Notes under the pieces: model-generated
What the model was told of the DNA's origin: nothing
Database searches by the model: none
What the model saw: the letters and a program-made list of their open reading frames with translations, nothing else
Program-made: the position numbers and the translations under genes
Shown here: positions 1-9,600 of the stretch, one piece after another
Numbering within the stretch: position 1 is the first letter of the stretch
How the letters are laid out: every line of letters begins with the position of its first letter
NCBI GenBank assembly: GCA_013400975.1
Contig: WBMZ01011891.1
Span: 1-64,000, forward strand
DNA length: 64,000 bases
Source of the DNA: Atrichornis clamosus
Lineage: Eukaryota; Chordata; Aves; Passeriformes; Menuridae
Direction: 5' to 3'

Positions 1-260
1 TTATTTTATTCATTTTATTTTTTAAGGACAGCTGTATCCAGAGAAGAATGATGGTTCTGGCTCTCTGCATGGCTGACTTCCAAATGGTTCTCTCCAGGAC
101 TGCAAGTGGAGATAGCCAGGACTTCCTCAGTGGACAACTATGGACTTTTCCTCCACCATCCTTCTGTATCAAGATCCTGTGTCTGACCCAGATGGCTCAA
201 AAGTGTGAATCAAATGTGTGGAATATCCACGGACTTGCTTCAGCAGATCCAGAGAGGCCA

Positions 261-396
261 TGGAGGTGCTCCAAGGGCTGGAGCCCCTCTGCTCTGGAGC
301 CAGGCTGGGAGAGCTGGAGGTGTTCACCTGGAGAGGAGAAGGCTCCAGGGAGATCTCAGAGCCCCTTCCAGTGCCTACAGAGGCAACAAGATTGAT
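261..396 (+). repeat. CR1 fragment (left arm of inverted pair)
   Basis: The text from GGAGGTGCTCCAAGGGCTGG through CACCTGGAGAGGAGAAGG to CTTCCAGTGCCTACAG follows the CR1 3' region just upstream of its UTR tail. The CCAGGCTGGGAGAGCTGG variant is the form I associate with songbird CR1 subfamilies. Confidence 0.75.
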
Positions 397-517
397 GGGA
401 AGAGTTATCCCTCTCCAGGTCTCTTGGAGCCCCAGGAAGGGACTCCAAAGTCTCCCTGGAGTCTTCATTCCTTCAGGTGAACACCCCCAGCTCTCCCAGC
501 CTGGTTCCAGAGCACAG
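287..517. repeat. Imperfect inverted repeat, ~102-bp arms
   Basis: Positions 287-388 and 415-517 are reverse complements of one another with scattered mismatches and a loop of about 26 bases. RNA from either strand could fold into a long hairpin. Confidence 0.8.
415..517 (-). repeat. CR1 fragment (right arm of inverted pair)
   Basis: Read on the minus strand, this begins CTGTGCTCTGGAACCAGG and continues GAAGACTCCAGGGAGACT, the same CR1 segment as 287-388 at roughly 80% identity. The two copies face each other across about 26 bases. Confidence 0.75.
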
Positions 518-1338
518 CTGCTATTTCCTGAGGGGTGTTTGGAGCAGAAGATGCTGCAGGGAGGATGGCCCAGCCCAGAGAACCACGAGGCCCTGAGCAC
601 CAGCACAGCCACCCGATGCACCTCTGCCCTGCTGCCACCCAAAACACCCACACACAGTAGTCCACTTACTTAACAGGAAAAAATCATTTTATTGTTGACC
701 AGAGAGCATGGGAGACTTTGTAATTCCCTCCCCTGATTCCAGACGGGCTGGCTGTGGCACCACATCGTGGCAGCAGGCGACCACTGATCTCTGAGCTGTC
801 AACCAGAAGATTTCTGAAGCAAAATAACCCTGGGGATTGTGATTCCCTGGACTCTTTGGCAGCAACTTTGGAGCTTGCATATCTCAGACTTTTTGAGGGG
901 TATTAATAATGGCAGATGGCAACTTGCAGAACGACGAAATGAGGTGTGAGCTGCTCCCTTGACTTGAAAAACAGGGCTGGTGGCAGACACAAAAGAGCAT
1001 TTGAACAGATTCATCCGCCCTTCAAAGTTCCTGTAATGCACAAAAGTAGATGTGGGGTAATTACTTTCTCTCCTGTACAAAAGACCTGGTTCAGATTTAC
1101 ACTTCCTGAACACAGCACTGCCTCCTTCTCCTCTCCTCGCTAATTTCCACCCCTAATATCTCATAGGTTTGTCAGATTACTGGTTTGTATGCACAAATAA
1201 ACACACAAACCCACTGACATCACAGACGCTGCACAACAATGGGTAAACAGGACAAAGATGCTATTTCTTACCCTTTTTCTTTTTGCATGCATTTTGCATT
1301 GATTTTCTTTTTTTTTTGCAAAACTCCAATCCGTTGTA

Positions 1339-1518
1339 GTGAGGCCCTGGCACAGGTTGCCCAGAGAAGCTGCTCCATCCCTGGAAGTGTCCAAGGCCAG
1401 ACTGGACAGGGCTTGGAGCAACCTGGGATCGTGGAAGGCATCCCTGCCCATGGCAGGGGGTTGGAATAGGATAATCTTTAGATTTCCCTCCAACCCAACC
1501 ATTCTGTGATTCTATGAC
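1339..1518 (+). repeat. CR1 3' fragment
   Basis: It contains GGCACAGGTTGCCCAGAGAA, CCATGGCAGGGGGTTGGAAT and the terminal CCATTCTGTGATTCTATGA, which is the CR1 3' end. The 5' part is missing, the usual truncation. Confidence 0.92.
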
Positions 1519-3300
1519 TTGTGTTTTAAGTGTTTTAAGTCAAGCAGTCTTTAAATATTGAATCAGAGCTCTTATTCTTAAAGACATAATTGCTTTCCCT
1601 TGCTTTTATGTATTTAGTCTGAAGCTGCTGATTCTTAAAAGAGTGCACAATAAAGCATGAAAAGATTTTATCTATCCATAGAATAATTGGTTTAAATCAC
1701 ATCTAACTCTTGGTATTTTCACTTATATGCAGTTAACTCACCCAATCATCAATCACAGACATTGCATACTAGAAATGAGACCCTCAACATCAGAAAAATG
1801 CGGGTGGCATCTTTTATAAAACATCTATATCTCTCTTTATAGCAATAGACCTTCAACGGAAATGGCCAATAAAATGTCCAAGAGCTTCCAGTTTGGTATG
1901 GGGGCTTGGGGAGGATTTCCCTTGGTGACTGAGGGACACGCTGCACTTAAAAGAGATGTAAAGATCCAGGTTTGGGTAATTTTTCCCCCCCTATCTCTAG
2001 ATATAGGCAGCAAGTACAAAAAGCAACACGCTCATCATGAAGTGAACCCAGGCACTAGGTTTTTAAATAAAAAATTCAGCAGATTTACAACCACTTGTGC
2101 TCCTCTCCCCTTTGGCAAAGGCTGGTAGAGACAGTCCAAGAAACACCACGCACATACCCAAATAGAAGCTCTCCACATAGCCCATCTTTTCCACTCTCCC
2201 CCGTGTTTCCAAGAAGCTCCAGTTTGACTGACAAGCTGTTGAATTTCACAACATGTTCACAAAATGAAAAAAGCGCAATCCTTGAGGAGGGATAGAATCC
2301 CACCTGCTTAAATTCCTCTCTGAACCCACTCCATGGCTCCTCACTGCTCCAATGTGTTTCGCTCAATACACACTTGGAAGACGGGGGAAAAATAGAATAT
2401 GAATGTTTTCCTTTTTCTCCATTAAAAGTTATGAAATTAAAATAGCTTTAGGTATTCTGAGTGTTCACACAGCAATATCCAAAGGGCCTGCCAATATCCT
2501 TTGAAAGACAAATTTAAGCTTCAGTGTTGGTGTAGGTAAATAACCACATGAAAACAAATTAAAGTTTTAAACCTACCTTCCTAAGTATTTTTCTTGCTGT
2601 CTCACTAATAAATATTTTCCTACTTTTCCTGATATAAAACAAGGATTAGAGGAATATTAGTATTTCAATGAATACACCATTACTAACAGGAGTTGCTACA
2701 AGGCAGGGAGAGCGTCTGGCCACAGGATTGGGCTCCTACATCTCACTTTTTATGGATGCTTGATTTTTATTATCCTTACTTTGCCAGCTATGGAATCACC
2801 TCTAATGTGCTTCACTTCATCTGGCTGGACCTGTTTTGGGGATTAATTTGTTAAAACAAGGTGAAATTTTGTTTTCTCTGCATGTTGGCATCAATTAATA
2901 AGGGGTGTGAGAGGATTGCTGTGCTGTCACGGGAAGGGTGTATAAAGAGCAACATCAATTGCTGAAAGAAGGAAAAATGCCTGAAAACAGATGATGTCAA
3001 ATAAAAGATAATCATGAGATAGCTGCACTTATCCATAGCATGGAACAAAATCAAACATCCCTAATTTAACTGTTACTGTACTGAACTGTACTGAAACTTT
3101 TTCTTTAGTCTGGTTTCAAATAACTGAAAAAAGACTTTAGGTGATGTTATTTTGTCTCACATCAGAGAGAGCAAGTGTAAGAGTGCCAGCAGGGCAGGAA
3201 AACAGAAAAAATATGGATATTAGGAAAACTGGATTGGAGACTTAATATACTTATTTATGTATTAAAAATCATAATATAATATAATATTTATTCTATACAG

Positions 3301-3394
3301 TCATAGGATAATCAAGGTTGGAAGAGACCTTCAAGATCATCAAATCCAATAATCAACTCAGCACTCTCACTGTTACCCCTAAACTACTTAAACC
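3301..3394 (-). repeat. CR1-like 3' fragment, antisense
   Basis: It reads TCATAGGATAATCAAGGTTG then GAAGAGACCTTCAAGATCAT. This is the reverse complement of the 3' end of a CR1-type subfamily distinct from the GGTTTGGGTTGG form. It then breaks off into AT-rich sequence. Confidence 0.7.
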
Positions 3395-3683
3395 ATATAT
3401 ATAAAATATCTCATATACATTATAAGTTATATACTGTACTATATTAAAAAATGCATATTAGATATACTATAATTTATATACTGTCAGTAAGATACACAAT
3501 ATATAATAAAGAATAATATGCTTATATATGATAATGCCTATTATGTCAATATGATACTATGATTAAATATAGGAATAATATATGTTTTCATATCTATGTA
3601 ATATATTTATATTATTAATAAGATGTATTATGATTATATTGTGTTATATTGTATTTAGTATATTATACCATATTATATTATAT
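3395..3683. repeat. AT-rich low-complexity island
   Basis: Almost pure A and T in irregular TATAT/ATATTA words, extending less purely back to about 3240. It sits between two CR1-type pieces of opposite orientation. Confidence 0.85.
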
Positions 3684-3718
3684 TGGATATTAGGAAAGAT
3701 TTCTTCACCAAAATGGTA
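3684..3718 (+). repeat. Short CR1-like fragment
   Basis: GGATATTAGGAAAGATTTCT then TCACCAAAATGG matches the start of the same segment found intact at 54478. The match stops after about 35 bases. Confidence 0.55.
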
Positions 3719-4659
3719 AAACACAAGAGAACAGACGAGAACAGTGGAGAGGGAACAGAACAGAGAACCTTGACCAAAGAGAAGAAATCAGGCCAGGGGA
3801 GAGGAGAACTGATTCAAATAGGAAGGCCTGGACCAGCCCCTAACCTTTCACCACAGACTGTCACACACCAGACCCAAACAGGGCCCTACAGAACACAACA
3901 GAACAGAGCGGAGCTGGCAACACCTGAGCAGGGCCAGCCTTGCCAATGTCCCTCAACCAAAGGCAAAGACGTGCCCATCCCACCACCTCAAATCACCAAG
4001 CACTCCCCAGGCCCCCACCACACTGCAAGGCTTTGCTCCTACTGTCCACCCTGATGCTTCCAAAGTCCAAGCTGGTGTGGATATTCTGCTCCTCCTCCAT
4101 GTTTCCTGCTGACTGACTTCCATCCTCTCCCTCGTGCCAGAGCCCTGCCAGGGGAAAGCAGGCTCCTGCTGTCCACCCTTGGATAGTGACAACCCCCTTG
4201 GCTTGTCACAATGCCAAAGGGACACGCCACAGGTACACATCACCTTCCTCAATGACAGCTGTCCTGGATGACACCATTCCTCAAACACCTTCCTGCCCTT
4301 GCCGCCTGAATCACCCGGCCTGACATCACCCATCCTGCTGTTGCCAGCACAACGTGACCACTGCTGGCAGTCCTGCCAGTAGAAAACATGGGGAAAACCC
4401 CACACGGTGCACCCGGAGCGCCTGCTCACCTGGCCCAGGCCCCTCCTCACTCCCGTGCTCCAGCAACATCAGGGCTCAGCCGACTGTTGGCCAATGGTGC
4501 TGTGCATCCCATGTCGGGCTGATACAGATCTCATCCTCTGAGCATCCTCTGGGCAGGACCTCACTGCTCGGGGTTGGTGCCATTCAGCACCTCGATAGAC
4601 CAGGAACACCAAATACAGCCAGTTCTGCTCCATCGCTCCACCACCAGCCATCTGCCAGC

Positions 4660-4799
4660 TTTCTTCTCTTCACCTTCCTCCTCCTCTTCATTGTCCTCTT
4701 CAAACTCCTCCTCTTCATCCTCCTCCTCCTCTTCCTCCTCTTCCTCTCCAAACACCTCCTCTTCATCTTCCTCCTCTTATTCTTCCTCCTCCTCATCTC
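4660..4799. repeat. CCT/CTT pyrimidine microsatellite
   Basis: About 140 bases of CCTCCTCTT units, with only a few interruptions (near 4690, 4702 and 4749-4754). On the transcript it is a purine (GGA/GAA) tract starting 16 nt beyond the exon 6 donor. Confidence 0.95.
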
Positions 4800-4821
4800 A
4801 CTGCAAAAAAGGGGCACCTAC

Positions 4822-4973
4822 CATAGAGGATGATGCTGGCGTTGGTGTTGCCCAGCTTGTTCGTGGCCACGCATGTGTAGTTGCCGTAGTCCTTCTCCGA
4901 GACGTTGAAGAAGGTCAGCGTCGACAGGCGGCCCTTGCTCTCGATCCGCACGCCCTCCAGCCCGTTGGCTAAC
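4822..4973 (-). CDS. OPCML: OPCML coding exon 6: second half of Ig domain 3
   Basis: The exon encodes exactly 50 full codons with one split base at each end. It lies between acceptor CCGCAG (4974-4979) and donor GTAGGT (4816-4821). It completes Ig3: [19 protein letters not shown], then [14 protein letters not shown] with the F-strand Cys at exon residue 34, then [16 protein letters not shown]. Three glycosylation sites are visible (NVS 23, NYT 31, NAS 44). The last base opens the Gly codon that in IgLONs leads into the PGAV linker and the C-terminal GPI-anchor signal. That terminal exon was not found at 1-4821. [22 protein letters not shown] is the strongest single match to OPCML; NTM has [22 protein letters not shown] as I recall it. 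Confidence 0.95.
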
Positions 4974-5334
4974 CTGCGGAGAAACATGGATAACAGAGCT
5001 GAGAGAACAGGGCTGGGGCTCTGGGACGTATCTTGCTCCCTCCCTGGGCACTCCTTTGCTTCCCACCAGCCAACACCACCATCCACCCACATGTTCACCC
5101 ACCGGACTTGTGTACCCCACCAAGACAAACTCTGTCTCACTCTCCACCCCACAACCCAACTCCCCGCATGACCCACAGCCACCATCCCCCAGGTCAAGCG
5201 ACCCTGGGACCCTCTCAGTCCTTAGTCGAGCACTGAGACACCCCAGAATGAGTTGATCCCAGCCTCCTTCCACATGATGACCTCAGGCACCATCACCCCC
5301 AAGGCTGTCCTCCCCCTCCTCTGCAGCCCCTCAC
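4974..5334 (-). other. OPCML: OPCML intron 5 (361 bp)
   Basis: A short phase-2 intron with GTGAGG at its 5' end and CCGCAG at its 3' end on the transcript. The + strand between about 5040 and 5220 is rich in CCACC/CACCC words, so the pre-mRNA is GT/GG-rich. No repeat family is recognised. Confidence 0.9.
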
Positions 5335-5455
5335 CTGGTGTCCTCCTTGAACCACTGAAACTCCGCCACAGGGACGGCCGAGGCCTCGCACTGCAGGATG
5401 CCCTTCTGGCCCACCGAGGCGCCCGTGTTCTTGGCGTTGGAGATGTACGGCGGGT
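5335..5455 (-). CDS. OPCML: OPCML coding exon 5: first half of Ig domain 3
   Basis: The exon encodes 39 full codons with two split bases at each end (phase 1 in, phase 2 out). It lies between acceptor CCACAG (5456-5461) and donor GTGAGG (5329-5334). The first two bases finish the Tyr of [12 protein letters not shown]. It carries the third Ig domain from its A strand to the C strand: [18 protein letters not shown] with Cys at exon residue 22, then EFQWFKEDT with the core Trp at 34. [14 protein letters not shown] and FKEDT are closer to OPCML than to NTM, which has EAKGTG and YKDDK at these places as I recall it. Only 77 bp of intron separate it from exon 4. Confidence 0.95.
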
Positions 5456-5532
5456 CTGTGGAGACGTGGTGCTGTGTCACACCCGGCCCTGTGCACCCAC
5501 CCCACCGTGATTCCCCCATCCCCCACACTCAC
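5456..5532 (-). other. OPCML: OPCML intron 4 (77 bp, G-rich)
   Basis: A minimal phase-1 intron, GTGAGT to CCACAG. The transcript strand has clustered G-runs (GGGGGATGGGGG, then GGTGGGGTGGG) just after the donor and a plausible branch region GTGTGACAC upstream of the acceptor. It is close to the lower size limit for vertebrate introns. Confidence 0.92.
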
Positions 5533-5667
5533 AATTGACGGTGACTTTGACTTTCCGCACGTCCGGGACGGCCACGTCATTGACGGCGCTGCACTCGTAC
5601 TCCCCGGACTGCTCCCGTGTGATGCCTGTGATCTCCAGGTACTCGTCCTCACTCACAAAGCCCTGCC
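5533..5667 (-). CDS. OPCML: OPCML coding exon 4: second half of Ig domain 2
   Basis: The exon encodes 44 full codons (2 split bases at the start, 1 at the end). It lies between acceptor CCTCAG (5668-5673) and donor GTGAGT (5527-5532). It completes Ig2: [20 protein letters not shown], then the F-strand Cys at exon residue 25 in QSGEYEC. This Cys would pair with Cys 23 of exon 3. The usual Asp of the DxGxYxC motif is Gln here. The tail [16 protein letters not shown] is the G strand and the linker to Ig3. [12 protein letters not shown] resembles NTM (EIQGITREQ in memory), while [11 protein letters not shown] is OPCML-like, so this exon alone would not separate the two paralogues. No stop or frameshift is present. 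Confidence 0.94.
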
Positions 5668-5971
5668 CTGAGGGATGTACCGAATGTGTGGCACTGTCAC
5701 CCACGGACACCAACACCAGCAGCTCCCCTGTGCCCCTGCCCTGACACTCCCTGCCTGGGCGTCTGGCAACCCCTTTGCCCAGGAAGCTTGCGACAGCATT
5801 TGCAAGCATCCTCACCCCGCTTCCAGGGCACACCAAAGGGTCAGCACCTCTGTCTGTGAGTCACATTAATGCCACTCCAGCCGCCTCTACAGGGATATTC
5901 ATGCATCTCATACAGGCCAGGCAAGACCCCTCCTTGGACCCAGGAGTCTCGTCTGCCAAGCAAGGCCTCAC
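5668..5971 (-). other. OPCML: OPCML intron 3 (304 bp)
   Basis: A phase-1 intron, GTGAGG to CCTCAG, splitting Ig2. No repeat is recognised. With its 77- and 361-bp neighbours it keeps four exons within 1.28 kb. Confidence 0.9.
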
Positions 5972-6097
5972 CTTTCCCAGAGAGGTGCCGCCATGTGACC
6001 GTGGGCTCCGGTCTCCCGAAGGCCAGGCACATGAGGGTCACGCTGCTGCCCTCATTCACCGTGATGTCCGAGGAGATGTTGACGATCTGAGGGGGCA
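5972..6097 (-). CDS. OPCML: OPCML coding exon 3: first half of Ig domain 2
   Basis: The exon gives 41 full codons plus split codons at both ends (2 bases in, 1 base out). It begins after acceptor TTGCAG (6098-6103) and ends at donor GTGAGG (5966-5971). It starts the second Ig domain: [18 protein letters not shown], then the B-strand Cys at exon residue 23 (LMC) and the core Trp at 35 (TVTWRH). NIS at residue 6 is a glycosylation site. [16 protein letters not shown] matches OPCML; NTM has EISSDISINEGNN at this place, as I recall it. The C-terminal LSGK joins exon 4 to read LSGKGQGF, which seems one residue shorter than the mammalian OPCML I remember. The 126-base length and phase agree with the family pattern of splitting Ig2 over two exons. 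Confidence 0.95.
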
Positions 6098-6354
6098 CTG
6101 CAAGACACAAATGCCACCAAAGACACCATCAACACACCAGCTTGCCAGGCCCCGCTGGGAGGCCCCAGCCATGAGACCACAATGTCCCATTGTGTGACAC
6201 TGGCATCCACTCTATTGCCCCATCCAGTCACCAATTCTGTGTCTCCAAACCAGTATCTCGGACTGGAGCCAAGCGTGGAGGAGTCCACTCACTGTGCCAG
6301 CCCCCCCTCTCTGTGGCCAAGATCCCGATAACCAGCTCTCGTTATGGCCCGCGA

Positions 6355-6545
6355 CAAGGCTCATATTTTAGCATATTTATTAAAGCTGTTTAAATTACTG
6401 AGCGTCTGCTCCTTCAATACCAGCCAGGGTGATTTATATTACTCTATCCCCAGATACTCCATCTAATAAATAACTTGGCAATCTCCGTACCCATAAATAT
6501 CCCCGGCCATGGCAAAAAGCAATTAAAGCTCACTTGCCGATGCCG
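6355..6545. other. Candidate conserved non-coding element
   Basis: An abrupt AT-rich island (AGCATATTTATTAAAGCTG, GATTTATATTACTC, CTAATAAATAACTTGGCAAT) in GC-rich intron, only 260 bp upstream of exon 3 in gene order. No repeat match is recognised. Confidence 0.35.
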
Positions 6546-8729
6546 CTTCCCAGTGCTCCGGGCTGTCGGACACAACCCCCTAAAAGTGCCTGTGTCCCAG
6601 GGAGTGAGTGAGGCCACACAAAACAACCCTCCCCGAATGAAACACCACACCTACAATGCTGGAAAAGATGCCCTGTGCCTCCTCCCCAAGGACATAACCT
6701 GCTGAGAGCCCCAGCTCAAGTGGCACTGCACGCCCAACCCTTGCACCCAGGGCTCCTCCCCAGCACTGGGATTCCAGGATAATCACCTGAAAACCACTGT
6801 GGCCGACACCAGCACTGCCTGCAAGGGGAAGTGAGGGCTGCCTGGCTCCCCTCACACCCCCAGGGAGGCTCTCCTCACACCCCTGGGGAGGTTTTCCCCT
6901 CTCCTGGTGTGGGAGAGGTGGCACCGCAGGAAGAGCCATGGCAAAGATGCGGTGCTGTCTCTGCAGCCCGATGGGTTCTGCAAAGCAGTAAATTTCCCAG
7001 CAACTTGACACATTAATATAGAAGTACAGTCTGTTATAGCAGAGGGAGATTGTCTGAGTCCTTCAGGGGAAAGCAGCAATCCAAAAATGAAAAGTGTGTG
7101 CCGGCAACTGCTGGAAAACATAGTTAACACTCGGAGCAGAGCCGGCCAACTCCGACAGCATAGCCACGATGAGCTCCAGGAAGGCTGCAAATGGCCCTTC
7201 CTCACTCAGACAAGATGACGCTAACACCTAATACCAGCATCCTTGCACCTTTCTCCTCCAATAACAGCATCTCAAACTGGTACCAGGAGCACCCAAAAAC
7301 CACAAGAACATGCAGGACAAGGCTTCCCACAACTGGGCATTTTTCACTTGCTCATGAGCCTGCAAACCACCCCTCCCCATGCGCGGTTCTGGTCTAAGAC
7401 AACAGCGGCACCATTAGAGGATGCTGAGACCTTAGGATGACACCACTGCTCCAGAGGGCAACCTGCCTCTTCCATGTGTGCTCTTGCCTACAAATGCCAT
7501 AGAGCTGGACTAGAATTACGGTGTGTGATGCAGAGCACCAGCAAAATCATGGTCATCATTCTATCCTTGTCCTCCCAGCCCTCTCCTGTTCAAGGCTGAC
7601 AATCCTTTCCTGTCCCCTGAGTCCCAAACCACAAGTACGAAGTGATATGCAGAAACTGGTGCTCTGGGCACACATGTGAGCCTGTCCTCCTCCTGGGCAC
7701 AGAAATACTTCCATTCCTGTAAAAAAAATTACCACTACCCATAACCACTATGGTCCCAGTGCTCCCTTTTGGAAAACCCCAAGCCACACAAAACCACACA
7801 TCAGCCTGAAAGCCCTTCCCTCAGCAAAGGATGCTGACACAGACATGCCATCAGGTCTCACAGTGGGGAATAGCGCTTCCAAAACACCCAGAGGCCAGGA
7901 AAGCACAGCCATGCTTCCACCGCCTGCCCTAATCCGATCAGGAATGCCCCTGTGAGCTGACAGGGACATGCAGAGGAGGGACACCCATGGACAGTGCGGG
8001 GACACCACCGGACATCTCGATACCACGCCATGGCTGCAATCGTTGCCTATGAGGTTACGAGGACTCGGAGAAGGACATCTGAGGACCTTGATTACATTTT
8101 TATAGATCCCACCGACTGAGCTGTCAAAGACGGTGTCTCAAGGACACACTGGCTTTGCCATGGGAGGACTTAATCCTAAGGGAGGAGCGGCCGGAAGCTG
8201 GAGTCACTTAGGGATGCAGGCAGGACGAGTTTGGTGGCAAACAGGACTGTGTGGGTAAAAGCAACCTGCAGCCACGCCCTGTAAATGCCATGAGACAGGA
8301 ACGGCCAAGGCATGGTGGCCCTGACAAGGACATGCTACCAGAGCTGCCTTGCCTCAAGGTAGTGACAGCTTGGGATCAGTGCTGGGCGTGGAGTCCAAAG
8401 GCTCTCCAGTCCCCCATTGATCCCTCTTGGTCCCGTCCCAGGTCAGACAGCCCTGCGAATGGTTCTCCAGCATGACTGTGGATGCTGTTCCCAGTCCTTT
8501 ACCTGTTGACAGCATCCTTTCCCTGGATTACCTTTGTTTCTCTACATTTCCCTCCCTCTGCCCTACACAGATCCAGGGGAAGAATCAACAGGGCAGAACA
8601 CCACCTCTATCCCCTTTTATCCATAGTCCTTCCTCTCAGAAGTCTACAACTACAAGCAAATTGAATACAGAACAAATCCACAGGAAGCGAGGAACGGCGT
8701 GGTCTCACCGGAGTGAGGAGCGCCACACA

Positions 8730-8880
8730 GAGGATTTCGTCAACCCGGCATAATATTAATCACAGGGAAGTTAATGCATAAGGTTTGGTAAGCCAAAAAA
8801 TACATTTGCACTGTAATTTCTTGTTTGTTCGGAAAGCCGGCGAGAGAAATTGAATGTGAAAGCGATGCCACTAAATTCAA
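8730..8880. repeat. Duplicated non-coding element, copy A
   Basis: It contains CATAATATTAATCA, GCCAAAAAATACATTTGCAC then TGTAATTTCTTGTTTGTT, and GAGAGAAATTGAA. The same ordered words recur in copy B at 33608-33750 in the same orientation. It is not CR1, has no simple-repeat structure and no coding potential. CpG is somewhat higher here than in copy B (GGCGAGAG against CTCAGAG). Confidence 0.75.
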
Positions 8881-9339
8881 TAACAATAAGCCGTGATTTA
8901 TCTCCTTCCTTTACCACTTGAGACCTGAACCTCCTGACGTGCCGATTCACATTCTCCATGGGGACCGGGCACGTGCCGGTGTCTGCCACCATCCGTGGGG
9001 ACTGGGAGGTGCCATCCCTCCCCTCACCTCCCAGACTGGGGCTGCAATAAGCCCTCTGGGGCTGGCCCTGAGATCACCTGCTGTGCCCTGTGATGCTACG
9101 TGCAAGACTTGGGATAACTCTGGGACTATCCCAAACTCTTCTGGCCCTGCAGTCTGCCCCAGGCACCAGAGGTGGCTTCGAACTGGCTGTCCCAGCTGGG
9201 GACAAAAGCACTGGGAAAGCTCGGATCTTGCGAGTCTACCGGACACCCAAGCGTGAGGAGGGATGGTCAGTGCTGGCAGGGACTCCTCTTCCCTGCTAAA
9301 CCGTGCGGGAAGAAACAGCACATGGGGAATGGCTGCGTG

Positions 9340-9600
9340 ACCAGTGACTACACATGACGCTGACGCACACGACCGCGTGCAGGCTGACTCATCTCCCGGC
9401 CGCTCCGGAGAACCGATCCCTACCGGAGGCGCTCGCCGCCGTGGCCCTGGATTATTTTTAGCTGCCAGATCATTACTGCTGCACGCCTCGGAGCGGAGAG
9501 CCTGCATGAGCACGGCGGCTGACACACGCAACTGATGTCCCTCCTCCACATCATTAGCTCCTAATCCATTAAAAGAGACCTCTTCCTACACTGCCGATAA
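9340..9600. other. CpG-rich candidate regulatory block
   Basis: CpGs cluster between 9357 and 9520 (GACGCTGACGCACACGACCG, GGCGCTCGCCGCCGTGG), with an AP-1-like TGACTCA near 9385. An AT-rich shoulder follows (GATTATTTTTAGCTGCC, CATTAGCTCCTAATCCATTA). Confidence 0.35.

Larger units (their letters stand above)
1..4821 (-). other. OPCML: OPCML intron 6 (5' part; terminal exon not in window)
   Basis: This is the intron downstream of exon 6, running off the left edge. I looked on the minus strand for a codon-completing GG followed by a PGAV-like linker and a hydrophobic GPI-signal tail and saw none. It holds the inverted CR1 pair (261-517), a CR1 tail (1339-1518), an AT-rich island between two CR1 pieces (3240-3683) and the pyrimidine tract (4660-4799). 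I see nothing recognisable in 530-1330, 1520-3230 (AT-rich, unique-looking) or 3720-4650 (CA/GA-rich, no family recognised). Confidence 0.8.

Noticed and set aside
4561..4755. Glu-rich open frame on the minus strand (runs of E)
   Set aside because: It is the translation of the GGA/GAA microsatellite in the intron after exon 6; no real gene features.
1..4821. Terminal OPCML exon with the GPI signal
   Set aside because: Searched on the minus strand for a PGAV-like linker plus hydrophobic tail after an acceptor; none seen.
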